A DNA stretch of 25,826 bases from JAVBPB01 sp031549965 (GCA_031549965.1 JAVBPB010000021.1:1-25826), one strand, 5' to 3'. Numbered from the stretch's first letter, positions 1 to 8,404 are shown. Numbers and translations: made by a program. The notes: a model not told the origin generated them from the sequence alone.

Positions 1-222
1 TCACTTAAATAAGATTTATTTTTAAAATAGAATTTACAATATTTTTTAAATGGATTTAATTTTTTAAAATAATTTAATTTCAATGAAACACCCCCATTTT
101 ATCAATAAAAAAATATATCTATATTATACAATATTATTTTACTTATTTCTACTAAAAGATTTTTATAGTGCTTAAGTATTTTTTTTAAATTGATTTTTTG
201 TCTATTAAAAAATAATGTTTTA

Positions 223-231
223 TGTTATAAT
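223..231 (+). promoter_or_regulatory. Extended -10 promoter of the DUF1846 gene
   Basis: A perfect extended -10 (TGtTATAAT) lies about 75 bases upstream of the start codon. No -35 at the right spacing is convincing; TTGTCT at 198-203 is 22 bases away. The rest of 1-308 is AT-rich and I see no gene in it. Confidence 0.5.
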
Positions 232-308
232 TTTATTCGAACAAGATTTATTAAAAATATTATATGTTCAAAACTTGATTACATAAAATTAAAAAATGTG
301 AGGTTATT

Positions 309-1814
309 ATGAAGAATGGATTTGACCATAAAAAATATATTGAAGAGCAGTCAAAATATATTTTAGAAAGAGTTCATGAATTTGATAAGCTTTATTTGGA
401 ATTTGGAGGTAAACTTATTGCTGACTTACATGCTAAAAGAGTTCTTCCAGGTTTTGATGAAAATGCTAAAATTAAGCTTTTACAAAAATTAAAGAATAAG
501 GCTGAAATAATTATTTGTGTTTATGCAGGAGATATTGAAAGAAACAAAATTAGAGGTGATTATGGCATTACATATGATATGGATGTTTTGCGTTTGATTG
601 ATGATCTTAGAACTTTTGAGCTTGATGTTAATAGTGTGGTTATTACCCGTTTTAGCGGACAACCTGCAACTACAGTTTTTATAAACAAATTAGAAAGAAG
701 AAATATTAAAGTTTATAAACATGGTAATATTTCTGGATATCCTACTGATGTTAATACAATTGTAAGTGAGGAAGGATATGGACAGAATCCATATATTGAA
801 ACGAATAAGCCTATTGTAGTTGTAACTGCACCAGGGCCTGGAAGCGGTAAACTTGCAACTTGCTTAAGCCAACTATATCATGAATTTAAGCGTGGTAATT
901 CTGCCGGATATTCTAAGTTTGAAACATTTCCTGTGTGGAATCTTCCTCTAAAACATCCTGTTAATATTGCATATGAAGCTGCTACTGTTGATTTAAATGA
1001 TGTTAATATGATGGATTATTTTCATTTTGAACATTATAATACTGCTGCTGTTAATTATAATAGAGATTTAGAGATGTTTCCTGTTGTTAAACGTATTATA
1101 GAAAAAATAACTGAAAAAGAGTCAATTTACAATTCTCCTACTGATATGGGGGTAAACCGTGTAGGTTTTGGTATTATTGATGATAATGTGGTTAAATATG
1201 CAGCTAAACAAGAGATTATCAGAAGATATTTTACTACCAGATGTGACTATAAAAAAGGTCTTGCTAATATTGAAAATTTAAATAGTATTAAATTAATTAT
1301 GGAAGAACTTAATCTTAAAGAAAATGATCGTATTGTAGTAGAGCCAGCCAGAGCCTATGCCAATGAACTTAAATTAAATTCAGGAAAAAGTGATATTTTC
1401 CCTGTTATAGCTTTGGAACTTGAAGACGGCAGAATTCTTACAGGAAAAGGTTCTGATATTATGCATGCTTCCGCTGCCTTAATTCTTAATGCCATTAAAA
1501 TGCTTGCTAATATTTCGGATGAAATGCACTTAATTTCACCTGTGATTTTAGAACCTATTGTTAGTTTAAAAGGTGTTAATTTAAAATATCAAAGCACTGC
1601 TCTTAATTTAGAAGAAATTTTGATTGCCTTAAGCATTTGTGCCGCAACAAATCCTGTTGCAAAGGTTGCTCTTGACAAGCTTCCTTTACTTTCTAACTGT
1701 CAGGCTCATTCCACAGTTATGTTATCAATTAATGATGAACAGGCTCTTAGAAAGCTGGAAATTGACATTACATGTGATGCTGAATATCCTTCTGAAAACT
1801 TATACTATAATTAA
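309..1814 (+). CDS. DUF1846 (UPF0371) family protein
   Basis: This 501-residue protein is recognised as DUF1846/UPF0371 from its start (GFDHKKYIEEQSKYILERV), the region around SGQPATTVF, a glycine-rich TAPGPGSGKLATCL stretch near residue 175 that resembles a phosphate-binding loop, and the conserved GVNRVGFGI segment. The length is normal for the family. The family is widespread in Firmicutes and structures exist, but its reaction is not established to my knowledge; a nucleotide-dependent enzyme is inferred from the P-loop-like segment. The start is supported by GAGG seven bases upstream. It stands alone on the plus strand and ends at a strong hairpin shared with the convergent gene. Family call is confident, function is not. 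Confidence 0.9.
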   Translation: MKNGFDHKKYIEEQSKYILERVHEFDKLYLEFGGKLIADLHAKRVLPGFDENAKIKLLQKLKNKAEIIICVYAGDIERNKIRGDYGITYDMDVLRLIDDLRTFELDVNSVVITRFSGQPATTVFINKLERRNIKVYKHGNISGYPTDVNTIVSEEGYGQNPYIETNKPIVVVTAPGPGSGKLATCLSQLYHEFKRGNSAGYSKFETFPVWNLPLKHPVNIAYEAATVDLNDVNMMDYFHFEHYNTAAVNYNRDLEMFPVVKRIIEKITEKESIYNSPTDMGVNRVGFGIIDDNVVKYAAKQEIIRRYFTTRCDYKKGLANIENLNSIKLIMEELNLKENDRIVVEPARAYANELKLNSGKSDIFPVIALELEDGRILTGKGSDIMHASAALILNAIKMLANISDEMHLISPVILEPIVSLKGVNLKYQSTALNLEEILIALSICAATNPVAKVALDKLPLLSNCQAHSTVMLSINDEQALRKLEIDITCDAEYPSENLYYN

Positions 1815-1890
1815 TTTAACTTTCTCTTTCCTATTTTTTAAATAATTAAAGCTTGGTAACAATCGTTGTTATTCGCATCTAAATACAAAT

Positions 1891-1947
1891 AAAAAATCAT
1901 AGAATATATTAGTTTTAAAATAATAACTATATATTCTATGATTTTTT
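1891..1947. terminator. Bidirectional terminator between convergent genes
   Basis: A perfect 19-bp stem (1891-1909 with 1929-1947) has A-runs on one side and T-runs on the other, so it can end both the DUF1846 transcript (plus) and the CHAP-like transcript (minus). Confidence 0.85.
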
Positions 1948-1976
1948 ATTTTTTTTAAGATATATTTTTATTTTTT

Positions 1977-2636
1977 TTATTTCTCAATTGTTTCTTTTTT
2001 TACAGTCTCTTCTCGGATAACATCTTCTTTACTTATTATATCACTGGTTTCCATGTCTTTAACTTCTTGCTCTTTAATTACTTCTTCTTTAGTTACTACT
2101 TCCTTTACCTCTTGTACTTTTTTGTTATTCTCACTTTCAAGTCTGAAATATGTTGCACTACTAATTGAAATTTCTCTGTTTATTTGAGCTACATATTTTC
2201 CGCCTTGTTTCCATTTCCAATTTTGTTCTATTAAAACCACTACATCACTTTTTACTTCTTTAACAATTGCCCAATGGGTTGTGGAACGGCTGGTATTAAT
2301 AGCTACTATGTCTCCAATTCTTGGTGAACTTACCTTTATAAACTTGTCCCCTGATACTACAGGCGTTCTATTATAAAAAAGGTTCATTGGCGTAACTCCA
2401 TACATTGTTTTATAATATTTTTTTATGTATGCCGCACAAGAATATGTTGCACTACTTCCATCTGTTGAACCTGGCCTGTATATTGCGTCAACTCCATTTA
2501 AACTGTCAACTGCTTGTCCTTCTTTAGTTAATGTAACAAGTTCTTTATCTGCTGCAAATGTGTATGTATAGTTAAAATTAAAAACAAAAGTAAATGCCAT
2601 TATTAATATGATTAATTTCGAAATTCGTTTATTCAT
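1977..2636 (-). CDS. Secreted CHAP/NlpC-P60-like cysteine peptidase-fold protein
   Basis: The 219-residue product starts with a signal peptide (MNKR, a long hydrophobic stretch, likely cleavage after TFA), so it is exported. The middle shows the order expected of a papain-like CHAP/NlpC fold: Cys in YSCAAYIKKYY, His in THWAIVKEV, and a polar residue in IEQNW. Such domains cut peptidoglycan amide or peptide bonds; activity here is inferred. The last 45 or so residues are a low-complexity Lys/Glu/Val tail with repeated KEEV/REETV units, perhaps a wall-associated or spacer segment. ATG at 2636 is chosen over an upstream TTG because GGAGG sits nine bases before it and the TTG would abut that site. 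The gene has its own palindromic promoter. Confidence 0.7.
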   Translation of the reverse strand: MNKRISKLIILIMAFTFVFNFNYTYTFAADKELVTLTKEGQAVDSLNGVDAIYRPGSTDGSSATYSCAAYIKKYYKTMYGVTPMNLFYNRTPVVSGDKFIKVSSPRIGDIVAINTSRSTTHWAIVKEVKSDVVVLIEQNWKWKQGGKYVAQINREISISSATYFRLESENNKKVQEVKEVVTKEEVIKEQEVKDMETSDIISKEDVIREETVKKETIEK

Positions 2637-2650
2637 ACAGACCAACCTCC

Positions 2651-2696
2651 AAATAAGTTATAAATGAATTATAACACATTTATAACTTATTTGCAA
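2651..2696 (-). promoter_or_regulatory. SigA-type promoter embedded in a 16-bp perfect palindrome
   Basis: On the minus strand TTGCAA (2696-2691) and TATAAT (2673-2668) are spaced by 17 bases. A perfect 16-bp inverted repeat (2651-2666 with 2677-2692) covers the spacer, the -10 and the transcription start, and ends just before the GGAGG of the CHAP-like gene. It looks like an operator; it could also fold in RNA next to the ribosome site. Confidence 0.6.
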
Positions 2697-2734
2697 TCTT
2701 TTTTAACATTTACTTAACAATTATTTAATATTTG

Positions 2735-3187
2735 TTATCCAATTTTCTTAGTTATATCCAAGTTTTTAATTACAGTTTTAGTAATCTTTATGGTTAATTC
2801 CTGAAAACTGTCAAGTTTTATGTAACCTTCTGTCATTTTTAGTTTATCAACAATTTCTTGTATTGCCTCATTTGTTAAATGTACGGTGTCATAATCTGGC
2901 CCATAATAGATTTTTGATTCTTGTGCACACTTAAATTGAATGGTTTGAGTGTCTCCAATGAGGGTTACTATTTCACCCTTTAATATTTTATTTGTTAATA
3001 ATCTTTTAATATCTAGTACATGTATTGCACCAATTGACAATATTTTGGGTACTATCTTGTCTTTCTTTCCAAATATTCTTTTTAGAAGATGTTCTTTTTC
3101 TTCTTTATCAAATAAGTATAGATTTTCCATTATTATTCCTTGGCTTTCAACTTTTTCATCGTAAGTTATGTTATTATCTGTTTCCAA
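2735..3187 (-). CDS. Hypothetical protein, 150 aa
   Basis: I do not recognise this protein. It is soluble, with no signal peptide or membrane segment. It is acidic at the N-terminus, has a basic patch (RIFGKKDKIVPK) near residue 40 and a predicted alpha/beta middle containing GEIVTLIGDTQTIQFKCAQ. The TTG start at 3187 is supported by GGAGG eight bases upstream. A second possible start, ATG at codon 20, has its own AAGGA, so the N-terminal 19 residues are uncertain. It is followed on the same strand by the CHAP-like gene, but that gene has its own promoter. It lies downstream of the C-terminal part of spoIIID, separated by a hairpin. Confidence 0.6.
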   Translation of the reverse strand: METDNNITYDEKVESQGIIMENLYLFDKEEKEHLLKRIFGKKDKIVPKILSIGAIHVLDIKRLLTNKILKGEIVTLIGDTQTIQFKCAQESKIYYGPDYDTVHLTNEAIQEIVDKLKMTEGYIKLDSFQELTIKITKTVIKNLDITKKIG

Positions 3188-3333
3188 ACTATTTCCTCCT
3201 TACTGTAAATTATTATTTTATATTTTGGGTATAGTATTTTACAAAAACACAAATATCTTTATTAATTTTATATTATTTTGATGTTTTACGCAAGACTATT
3301 TTTACATATACTGGATGTTCTATAAAATCAAAA

Positions 3334-3365
3334 TGTGGAAGATAGAATTAATTCAACCTTCCACA
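3334..3365 (-). terminator. Terminator-like hairpin after spoIIID
   Basis: An 8-bp stem (TGTGGAAG 3334-3341 with CTTCCACA 3358-3365) encloses an inner palindrome, GAATTAATTC. On the minus strand it is followed by a T-rich run. It lies about 50 bases past the spoIIID stop codon. Confidence 0.5.
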
Positions 3366-3413
3366 AGTTTTTCACTATTATATTGTGCTTATAATGTTTT
3401 TCATTATTACCTT

Positions 3414-3580
3414 TTAGTATCTGGCATACCTTCTTCCAGATGAGACTTTTTGCATGTACTTCTCTTTGGTTGCTAAACCTCCTCTAATATGCCTTTCTGA
3501 CTTATTAACATCCAAAACTATCCTTGCCTGTTTTGCTAAAGTTGGGTTAATGAACATAAGCCTTTCAGTTACGTCTTTAT
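3414..3580 (-). CDS. spoIIID: SpoIIID, C-terminal part (interrupted gene)
   Basis: Read on the minus strand from the crossover, this encodes HKDVTERL followed by a basic C-terminal region containing ERHIRGGLATKEKY, ending in RRYARY. That matches the second half of SpoIIID, whose B. subtilis form has HKDLTERL and HLRGGEATKLKY. SpoIIID is the mother-cell DNA-binding regulator made under SigE. Here the first 38 codons are missing and are found at 12024-11911. The in-frame region begins only at the element junction. An ATG at 3557 (47 codons to the stop) has just a weak GAAAGG next to it, so independent translation is doubtful. Joined to the N-terminal part it gives 92 residues, against 93 in B. 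subtilis. The half alone lacks most of the helix-turn-helix. Confidence 0.85.
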
Positions 3581-3606
3581 GTGTGGTCGTTGGTTATTAG
3601 AACGTT
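3567..3606. other. Left attachment junction of the spoIIID element
   Basis: The shared core TATG is at 3578-3581 (CATA on the minus strand). The host side is spoIIID codons K-D-V-T. The element side carries GTTATTAGAACG (3593-3604), starting 12 bases from the inferred CA crossover; it is also the recombinase codons VLIT. The recombinase stop TAA is formed across this junction. Confidence 0.75.
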
Positions 3607-5112
3607 ATTGGAGAGACCTATGTCGGAGAATAGTTTTAGGTATACATCAACTTGTCCATTTTCGTCTACTTCTATTTTTTCTATGACTCGGTTTAGTAGT
3701 GTGTTTGTGATGTTTTCTCCTGAAAGGGCTTTTTCTATGTCGTTGAAGGTTTCTAGTAGGATGTTTTTTAGTAGGTCGCTTTTGCTAATGTTGTTCTGTA
3801 CTAGTTTTAATTCTTCGGTAAGGTTGTCTACGGTAATGTTTAGTTCTTTGGTTTTTTCTTTTAGTTCTTCTATTGTGATGATTTCTGCGGTGTACATTTC
3901 CATGTATTTTTCTTTGATTTTTTTGGTTTTAGATAGTTGTGAAGTTAGGTCTTTTTCTGATAATTGATTTTCGTCTTTTGCTTTGTACTGACGGTTAAAT
4001 TCATTGATGATATCTTGTATAACTTTGGGCTTATTTTTTAGAATGCTTGTAAAATACTCTCTGATTGCTGTAAGCATTTCTTCTTCATCTATTACAGTTT
4101 TATTGTTACAATAATCTACGCCATGACTGTTACGACCTGTGCATAGCCATTTGATGTAGGTATTTTGGTACTTACGGACTTGTCTTCTAAAGGTGGAGTT
4201 ACAACATTTACATTTTATTAGTTTACTGAATACATGTTTATCACTGTTACGTTCTCCTGTACTTTTAAACATGTCTGATCTGCTTTCCATAATCCGTTTT
4301 GCTTTATTAAAGGTTTCTTCATCAATAATTTTAAGTTCTGGCTTATGAGTGACATTCCATGCACTTTCTTCTTTTGTTTTTCTTTTTCCTGTAAGGAAAT
4401 CTTCTACTTCTTCTTTTCCGTTTATGATGTTACCTATATATATCTCATTTGTTAATAATCTTGAAATAGCAATTTGTGACCAATTGCAGTTTCTCTTTGT
4501 TTTTATATTTTCTTTGTTTAGTGTTTCTGCTATTTTGTTGGCTCCGATTTCTTCTTTGGTGTATAAATTAAAAATTCGTTTAACTACATTTGACTCAAAT
4601 TCGTTTATATTTAGATTAAAGTAGTCATCTGGTATTTTATCATAACCATAGATGAAGTTTGGAACACGACCTTTTTCTGCGTTTATTTTTTTGCCAAATT
4701 TAACACGTTTTGAGGTATTGGCACTTTCCTCTTGGGCTATTGCACTAAGAAGCGTAAGGGTAAATTCTGAACTGTCTCCTGTTGTGTTATTATAATTGAC
4801 AAATATTACTGCTATGCCAAGTGATTTTAATTTTCTAATGCTTGTTAAGAAATCAACCGTATTTCTTGCTAAACGTGATATGTCTTTTACAAGTACGGTG
4901 TCAAACATTCCACGATTTGCGTCTGATAATAACCTTAAGAGTTGGGTACGGTTTTTTATTTTTGTTCCGCTTTTTCCTTCTTCTGGATAGATGTGAACTA
5001 GATTGTAATTATTCTTTTGTGCATATTCAGCGAAGAACTTTTGTTGTGATTCTAGGCTGTCTAGCTGTTCATCTTTGTTTGTTGATACTCTGCAATAAGC
5101 TACTGCTCTCAT
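3577..5112 (-). CDS. Large serine recombinase of the spoIIID element
   Basis: This 511-residue site-specific recombinase shows the resolvase/invertase catalytic domain at its start (MRAVAYCRVST, nucleophile Ser10, then LVKDISRLARN with the catalytic arginines). A recombinase domain follows (about 150-280: GKKINAEKGRVPNFIYGY, ANKIAETLN, SQIAISRLLTNEIYIGN). Then come a zinc ribbon with paired cysteines (KCKCC near 305, WLCTG and DYCNN near 340) and a coiled coil (about 370-450). It cuts and religates att sites through a Ser-DNA link. ATG at 5112 is preferred because GGTGGTG lies 7 bases before it; the in-frame ATG at 5127 overlaps that site. The gene is intact. Its last codons lie inside the left att arm and its stop is completed by spoIIID sequence. 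Confidence 0.95.
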   Translation of the reverse strand: MRAVAYCRVSTNKDEQLDSLESQQKFFAEYAQKNNYNLVHIYPEEGKSGTKIKNRTQLLRLLSDANRGMFDTVLVKDISRLARNTVDFLTSIRKLKSLGIAVIFVNYNNTTGDSSEFTLTLLSAIAQEESANTSKRVKFGKKINAEKGRVPNFIYGYDKIPDDYFNLNINEFESNVVKRIFNLYTKEEIGANKIAETLNKENIKTKRNCNWSQIAISRLLTNEIYIGNIINGKEEVEDFLTGKRKTKEESAWNVTHKPELKIIDEETFNKAKRIMESRSDMFKSTGERNSDKHVFSKLIKCKCCNSTFRRQVRKYQNTYIKWLCTGRNSHGVDYCNNKTVIDEEEMLTAIREYFTSILKNKPKVIQDIINEFNRQYKAKDENQLSEKDLTSQLSKTKKIKEKYMEMYTAEIITIEELKEKTKELNITVDNLTEELKLVQNNISKSDLLKNILLETFNDIEKALSGENITNTLLNRVIEKIEVDENGQVDVYLKLFSDIGLSNNVLITNDHT

Positions 5113-5150
5113 TTTATTCACCACCATTTTTCATTTCTAATACATCTATA

Positions 5151-5179
5151 ACTATAATTCAATTGTATTGATATGTCAA
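5151..5179 (-). promoter_or_regulatory. SigA-type promoter of the recombinase
   Basis: TTGACA (5179-5174) and TATAGT (5156-5151) on the minus strand are spaced by 17 bases, about 40 bases upstream of the start. The same block recurs at 7292-7320 with TTGAGA and TATATT. No convincing SigE promoter was found, so the sequence does not prove mother-cell timing. Confidence 0.6.
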
Positions 5180-5200
5180 ATAGAAGTTTTTATATATAGA

Positions 5201-5226
5201 AAACCCATAGATTTCTCTATGGGTTT
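5201..5226 (-). terminator. Hairpin after the Rpn remnant
   Basis: A perfect 10-bp stem (5201-5210 with 5217-5226) with a 6-base loop. Its copy at 7341-7366 has the same loop and a matched C-to-T and G-to-A pair of changes that keeps pairing, which supports selection on the hairpin. Confidence 0.6.
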
Positions 5227-5245
5227 AATTTGATTTATTTATCCT

Positions 5246-5518
5246 CTAAGCAGTTAGTTGACTTTCTTTTAGCTGTATAACCTTTTCCAATGGGAGTCCA
5301 GTTGCTTCTACTATTTTCTCTACTTCTAACCCCATTTTTATTAAGTTTTGTGCAATTTGAACTGTGATTTCATTTTTAGCTCTAATTTCAGCTTCTTCTG
5401 TTAGAGTATTAATTTATCAGATATCATTTTATGTGCACCTTCCTCTTTAAACTTTTTAATTTCACCATAAAGATTCTCATATGCTTTAGCATTTTCTTTT
5501 GATATATTTTTAGCAATC
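5246..5518 (-). pseudogene. Remnant of an Rpn-family (PD-(D/E)XK) gene, 3' end
   Basis: This stretch aligns closely with the 3' part of the intact Rpn-family gene at 7384-8295, but it lacks the whole nuclease domain. It has an internal deletion matching 7622-7732 of the intact copy and a one-base deletion near 5402. The intact copy's C-terminal motif (ATGLSLERVIELKESQ) is still readable at the end in altered form. It begins exactly where the AAA-ATPase gene stops: the ATPase TGA and the Rpn TGAGAT overlap, so the break point is visible. It fills most of the 400-base space between the recombinase and the ATPase. It is not functional. Confidence 0.8.
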
Positions 5519-7153
5519 TCATTGTACCTCTACTATCTTATATGCAATTTCACATCTTTTTTTATTATGTGCAATACCAAGGCAAAGAATCATTCCATTT
5601 AATCCTGCATAATACTTTTGATTTAAAATTTGTTGTAACGCTTCCTCTTTTAATTTAGCAGTTTCTTCCCCTTGCTTAAATTCTATAACTATATGCATAT
5701 TCTCTGCAATCAAGGACTCAAGAAGAATATCGTACCTACCAAATCCTGCTTCCAAATTGCTAGTGACTTTGTAATATTTCCTCAAAGACATACACATCCC
5801 TAAAAATAACATATGATAAGCATTTTCTTTCCCATCAAAATAACTTGTACAGCTAAACACAATCTTTTCATATATTTTTAAAAAATCTTCTACTTCTCCA
5901 TGTGTCAAATAGTTAAACATTTCTCGTAAATCATCGTCTTGTATATTTGCCTGTTCTGCAACTATCTTTTGAAATTCTGTAAAAACTTCCTCATTTGGTA
6001 TCTTTACCTTCATGTAGTCATAATCAATTTGCTCTTTAACTGTAATATAACCTGAATTCATAAGTAATCCCCATAAGGTACTATTATTTTGCAATTCAAG
6101 AAATGATGTTTCAAGATTAATCCCTACCAATGTGCTACCATAAATTGTAAGTTCTTCGAATTTACTTTTAAATGAAGGCTCGGCATCAGCTAAAGCTTTT
6201 TTCACCAAATAATTAGTAGATGTATTAATCCAATAATTCTTTAAGGCATGACTTTCTGCGTAATTTAAGACAGACCATGGATTATACACTTCTTTATTAA
6301 AAAATAAATATCCATTGTATTTTTCCTTTATCATCTGATTTAATTCTAAACCATAATACCTTAAAAGCTCTTTTGTTTCAGAAGTTGTTAAACCAAAATA
6401 CTCACAATAACGCCGATCTATTACTGAATAAACTTTAATATTATTTAGCTTGGAAAATATACTTTCTTTGGCAACTCTTTGAATACCAGTAAGTAACACT
6501 TGTCCAAGTTTTTCATTCCCTTTTAGAGCTAAACCATAGAATACAGAGAAAAAATCACTTAATTCTTTACGATATCCATTTTCATAGCTGCTTAATATTG
6601 GTTGGTCATATTCATCTATTAATAGAACTGGTGTAATATTGAAATAATCATGCACTACTCTTATTATTTCATCTAAAAAAGAACGTATTTCACTAAAAGA
6701 AGCTGACTGATTTTGAAGTAATAATAAATTATGATAAAAGATACTTACATAAACATCCGACTTGTCAATGTCTTTACCAAAGACATTGCTATACCTTACA
6801 TATTCCTTTAATAATTCTTTCATTAAACTTAATCTAAGATCCTCTTGTGTTTTTCCAGTACAATCCTTAAAAGAAAAGAATATTACTGGTCTTTTATTTA
6901 TTTTGTCTGCATATTCTGTCTCCATAATTTGAAGACCCTCAAAAATGTTCCTGCTGTCCTTGGTAATATCAAAAAATTCTCTAAGCATTGTCATATTTAA
7001 TGTTTTCCCAAAGCGTCTGGGGCGGGTAATCAATGCTACCGTATCTTGATATTCAATAAAGTCTTTTATCATTAATGATTTGTCTATATAATACCAATTC
7101 TTTTCACGTATAGTCAAAAATGAATCATTTCCTATAGGAAGTATCTTTTTCAT
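5519..7153 (-). CDS. AAA-ATPase-like / PD-(D/E)XK nuclease family protein
   Basis: This 544-residue protein has the AAA_ATPase_like domain followed by a PDDEXK_9-type C-terminal domain. Seen: an N-terminal ILPIGNDSF, a Walker A-like RPRRFGKT at 44-51, a Walker B-like PVLLIDEYDQPI near 175, the GIQRVAKESIFS segment, and a C-terminal nuclease signature (GRYDILLES, then IVIEFKQGEE, near 475-500). Such genes are common in anaerobes and often multicopy. Their role is not established; nuclease or mobile-element functions are proposed from the folds. The start has AAGGGAAAAG upstream. It is flanked by two copies of an Rpn-related repeat and directly abuts the Rpn remnant, which suggests it arrived by recombination at an Rpn locus. 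It looks intact. Confidence 0.85.
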   Translation of the reverse strand: MKKILPIGNDSFLTIREKNWYYIDKSLMIKDFIEYQDTVALITRPRRFGKTLNMTMLREFFDITKDSRNIFEGLQIMETEYADKINKRPVIFFSFKDCTGKTQEDLRLSLMKELLKEYVRYSNVFGKDIDKSDVYVSIFYHNLLLLQNQSASFSEIRSFLDEIIRVVHDYFNITPVLLIDEYDQPILSSYENGYRKELSDFFSVFYGLALKGNEKLGQVLLTGIQRVAKESIFSKLNNIKVYSVIDRRYCEYFGLTTSETKELLRYYGLELNQMIKEKYNGYLFFNKEVYNPWSVLNYAESHALKNYWINTSTNYLVKKALADAEPSFKSKFEELTIYGSTLVGINLETSFLELQNNSTLWGLLMNSGYITVKEQIDYDYMKVKIPNEEVFTEFQKIVAEQANIQDDDLREMFNYLTHGEVEDFLKIYEKIVFSCTSYFDGKENAYHMLFLGMCMSLRKYYKVTSNLEAGFGRYDILLESLIAENMHIVIEFKQGEETAKLKEEALQQILNQKYYAGLNGMILCLGIAHNKKRCEIAYKIVEVQ

Positions 7154-7248
7154 TTTTCTTTTCCCTTTCTATTTATTTAATGTATTTAAACACGAAGCAA
7201 TATTGATTTAACAAAGTATATGTATAAAAATTACTTTTATATAATTTA

Positions 7249-7278
7249 ATTATATTACCTAGTATTTTTTATTTACAA
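7249..7278 (-). promoter_or_regulatory. Candidate promoter of the AAA-ATPase gene
   Basis: TTGTAA (7278-7273) and TATAAT (7254-7249) on the minus strand are spaced by 18 bases. A second candidate just upstream, at 7292-7318, is the repeat copy of the recombinase promoter. Confidence 0.45.
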
Positions 7279-7291
7279 GTTTAATTAAAAA

Positions 7292-7771
7292 TATAATTCA
7301 ATTGTATTGATATCTCAAATATACGTTTTAATTATAAAGAAAATCCATAGATTTCTCTATGGATTTAGTTTATTCTTTTAGCTCTAAGCAGTTAATTGGC
7401 TTTCTTTTAGCTCTATAACCCTTTCTAATGAAAGCCCCGTCGCTTGTGCTATTTTTTCTACTTCTATCCCAATTTTCACCATGTTCAATGCAATTTCAAC
7501 AGTTTTCTCATCTTTTGCTCTAATTTCAGCTTCTTCTGTATAAAGTATTAACCTATCTGATATCATTTTATCAACACCTTCCTCTTTTAACTCTTTAATA
7601 TCACCATAAAGATTTTCATATAAAATCTTTAATAAATTTATTAATACTTTGGAATCTTCATAGCTAATGTAACCTTTATTTTTATTTTCTTCAATTGTTT
7701 TAATTATGTCAATTTCAATTAACTTTTTTAATGCTTTAGCATTTTCTTTAGATGTATTTTTAGCTATCTCA
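7292..7771. repeat. Diverged direct repeat, copy B
   Basis: This is the fuller copy of the block at 5152-5518: the 3' third of the intact Rpn gene, its hairpin and a promoter block reading toward the AAA-ATPase. The conserved part around the promoter differs by only a few bases between copies. Confidence 0.8.
7341..7366 (-). terminator. Hairpin after the Rpn-family gene
   Basis: A 10-bp stem (7341-7350 with 7357-7366) about 20 bases past the stop codon. It is a covarying copy of the hairpin at 5201-5226. The T-run is short. Confidence 0.6.
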
Positions 7772-8295
7772 CGCCTTAATTTTAGTAAATATAATGGCAA
7801 TAGTATCACCATATGTTTATTGTTTAATTCTTCAGCACTATAGCTTAAAAATTTCATGGTTGGTATCTTATATTCAATTTTGCCTTGCTCTAAAAAGTCC
7901 ATTTCTAATATTACTTCATCAGGAGTTTTTGAATTATGCTCTAAAAATATAATTTTAGATTCTGGGAATTTTAATCTTATTCTACCATCACTAATTTTTT
8001 TATACTTGATGGCTTCTTGATAACTATAATCAAACACTCTAAGTACCATTGATTCATCGTTACTAATTTGAACCTCCATATGAAATTTTTCTGTATTATT
8101 AATAGTTAATATTGTGTCTGCAATGGTTTTCTCTAATTCGTCTGTAATACTTTCAGTCCAATTATAAATTATTTCACTATCAATTGGAAAATTCTTGTCA
8201 AATAATCCATTGATAAAGTTTATAACAGCTACGTTAGAAAGGGTTAATATTCTTTTAAATATTTTATCATATATTGATACAATGCCTTCTGACAT
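7384..8295 (-). CDS. Rpn-family recombination-promoting nuclease / putative transposase (PD-(D/E)XK)
   Basis: This 303-residue protein is recognised as the PDDEXK_2/Rpn family. The N-terminus SIYDKIFKRIL is typical. The catalytic core is visible as DTILTI followed by FHMEVQIS (the E-x-Q form of the PD-(D/E)XK motif, near residues 60-78), then YSYQEAIKY. The C-terminus (KIGIEVEKIAQATGLSLERVIELKE) is the usual helix-turn-helix-like tail. E. coli Rpn proteins are calcium-stimulated nucleases that raise recombination; activity here is inferred. A strong GGAGG lies upstream of ATG 8295. It is the intact paralogue of the remnant at 5246-5518 and lies within the spoIIID element. Full length for the family. 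Confidence 0.85.
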   Translation of the reverse strand: MSEGIVSIYDKIFKRILTLSNVAVINFINGLFDKNFPIDSEIIYNWTESITDELEKTIADTILTINNTEKFHMEVQISNDESMVLRVFDYSYQEAIKYKKISDGRIRLKFPESKIIFLEHNSKTPDEVILEMDFLEQGKIEYKIPTMKFLSYSAEELNNKHMVILLPLYLLKLRREIAKNTSKENAKALKKLIEIDIIKTIEENKNKGYISYEDSKVLINLLKILYENLYGDIKELKEEGVDKMISDRLILYTEEAEIRAKDEKTVEIALNMVKIGIEVEKIAQATGLSLERVIELKESQLTA

Positions 8296-8404
8296 GATTA
8301 CCTCCTTATTATTGTACCTAATGTGCTTAATCTTCTCTTATAAGTTGGTAATGATATGGCTTTATGTGCTTATACTTATAGTATAAGCTTATGTTTTAAA
8401 ACTG

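Larger units (their letters stand above)
5152..5518. repeat. Diverged direct repeat, copy A
   Basis: This is a copy of 7292-7771. It includes the 3' end of an Rpn gene, a hairpin and a promoter block that drives the next gene on the minus strand (the recombinase here). It is shorter by a 111-base deletion and a few small indels. The two copies flank the AAA-ATPase gene. Confidence 0.8.

Noticed and set aside
2651..2692. Terminator for the 150-aa gene
   Set aside because: The hairpin has no T-run on the minus strand and overlaps a good promoter, so operator is preferred.
3414..3557. An independent 47-aa gene after the recombinase
   Set aside because: The in-frame sequence upstream of its ATG (HKDVTERL) and the ERHIRGGLATKEKY motif show it is the C-terminal part of SpoIIID, and the ATG has only a poor ribosome site.
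5112..5127. Upstream ATG of the recombinase (MVVNK extension)
   Set aside because: The extra codons contain the GGTGGTG ribosome site that serves the ATG at 5112.
5151..5179. SigE promoter for the recombinase
   Set aside because: An AATACAAT sequence is present here too, but there is no -35 at the right distance, while a TTGACA-17-TATAGT promoter fits well.
5156..5182. The A/B repeats as direct-repeat ends of a composite transposon around the AAA-ATPase
   Set aside because: The repeats are Rpn 3' ends plus terminator and promoter, diverged and unequal in length, with no target duplication or terminal inverted repeats.
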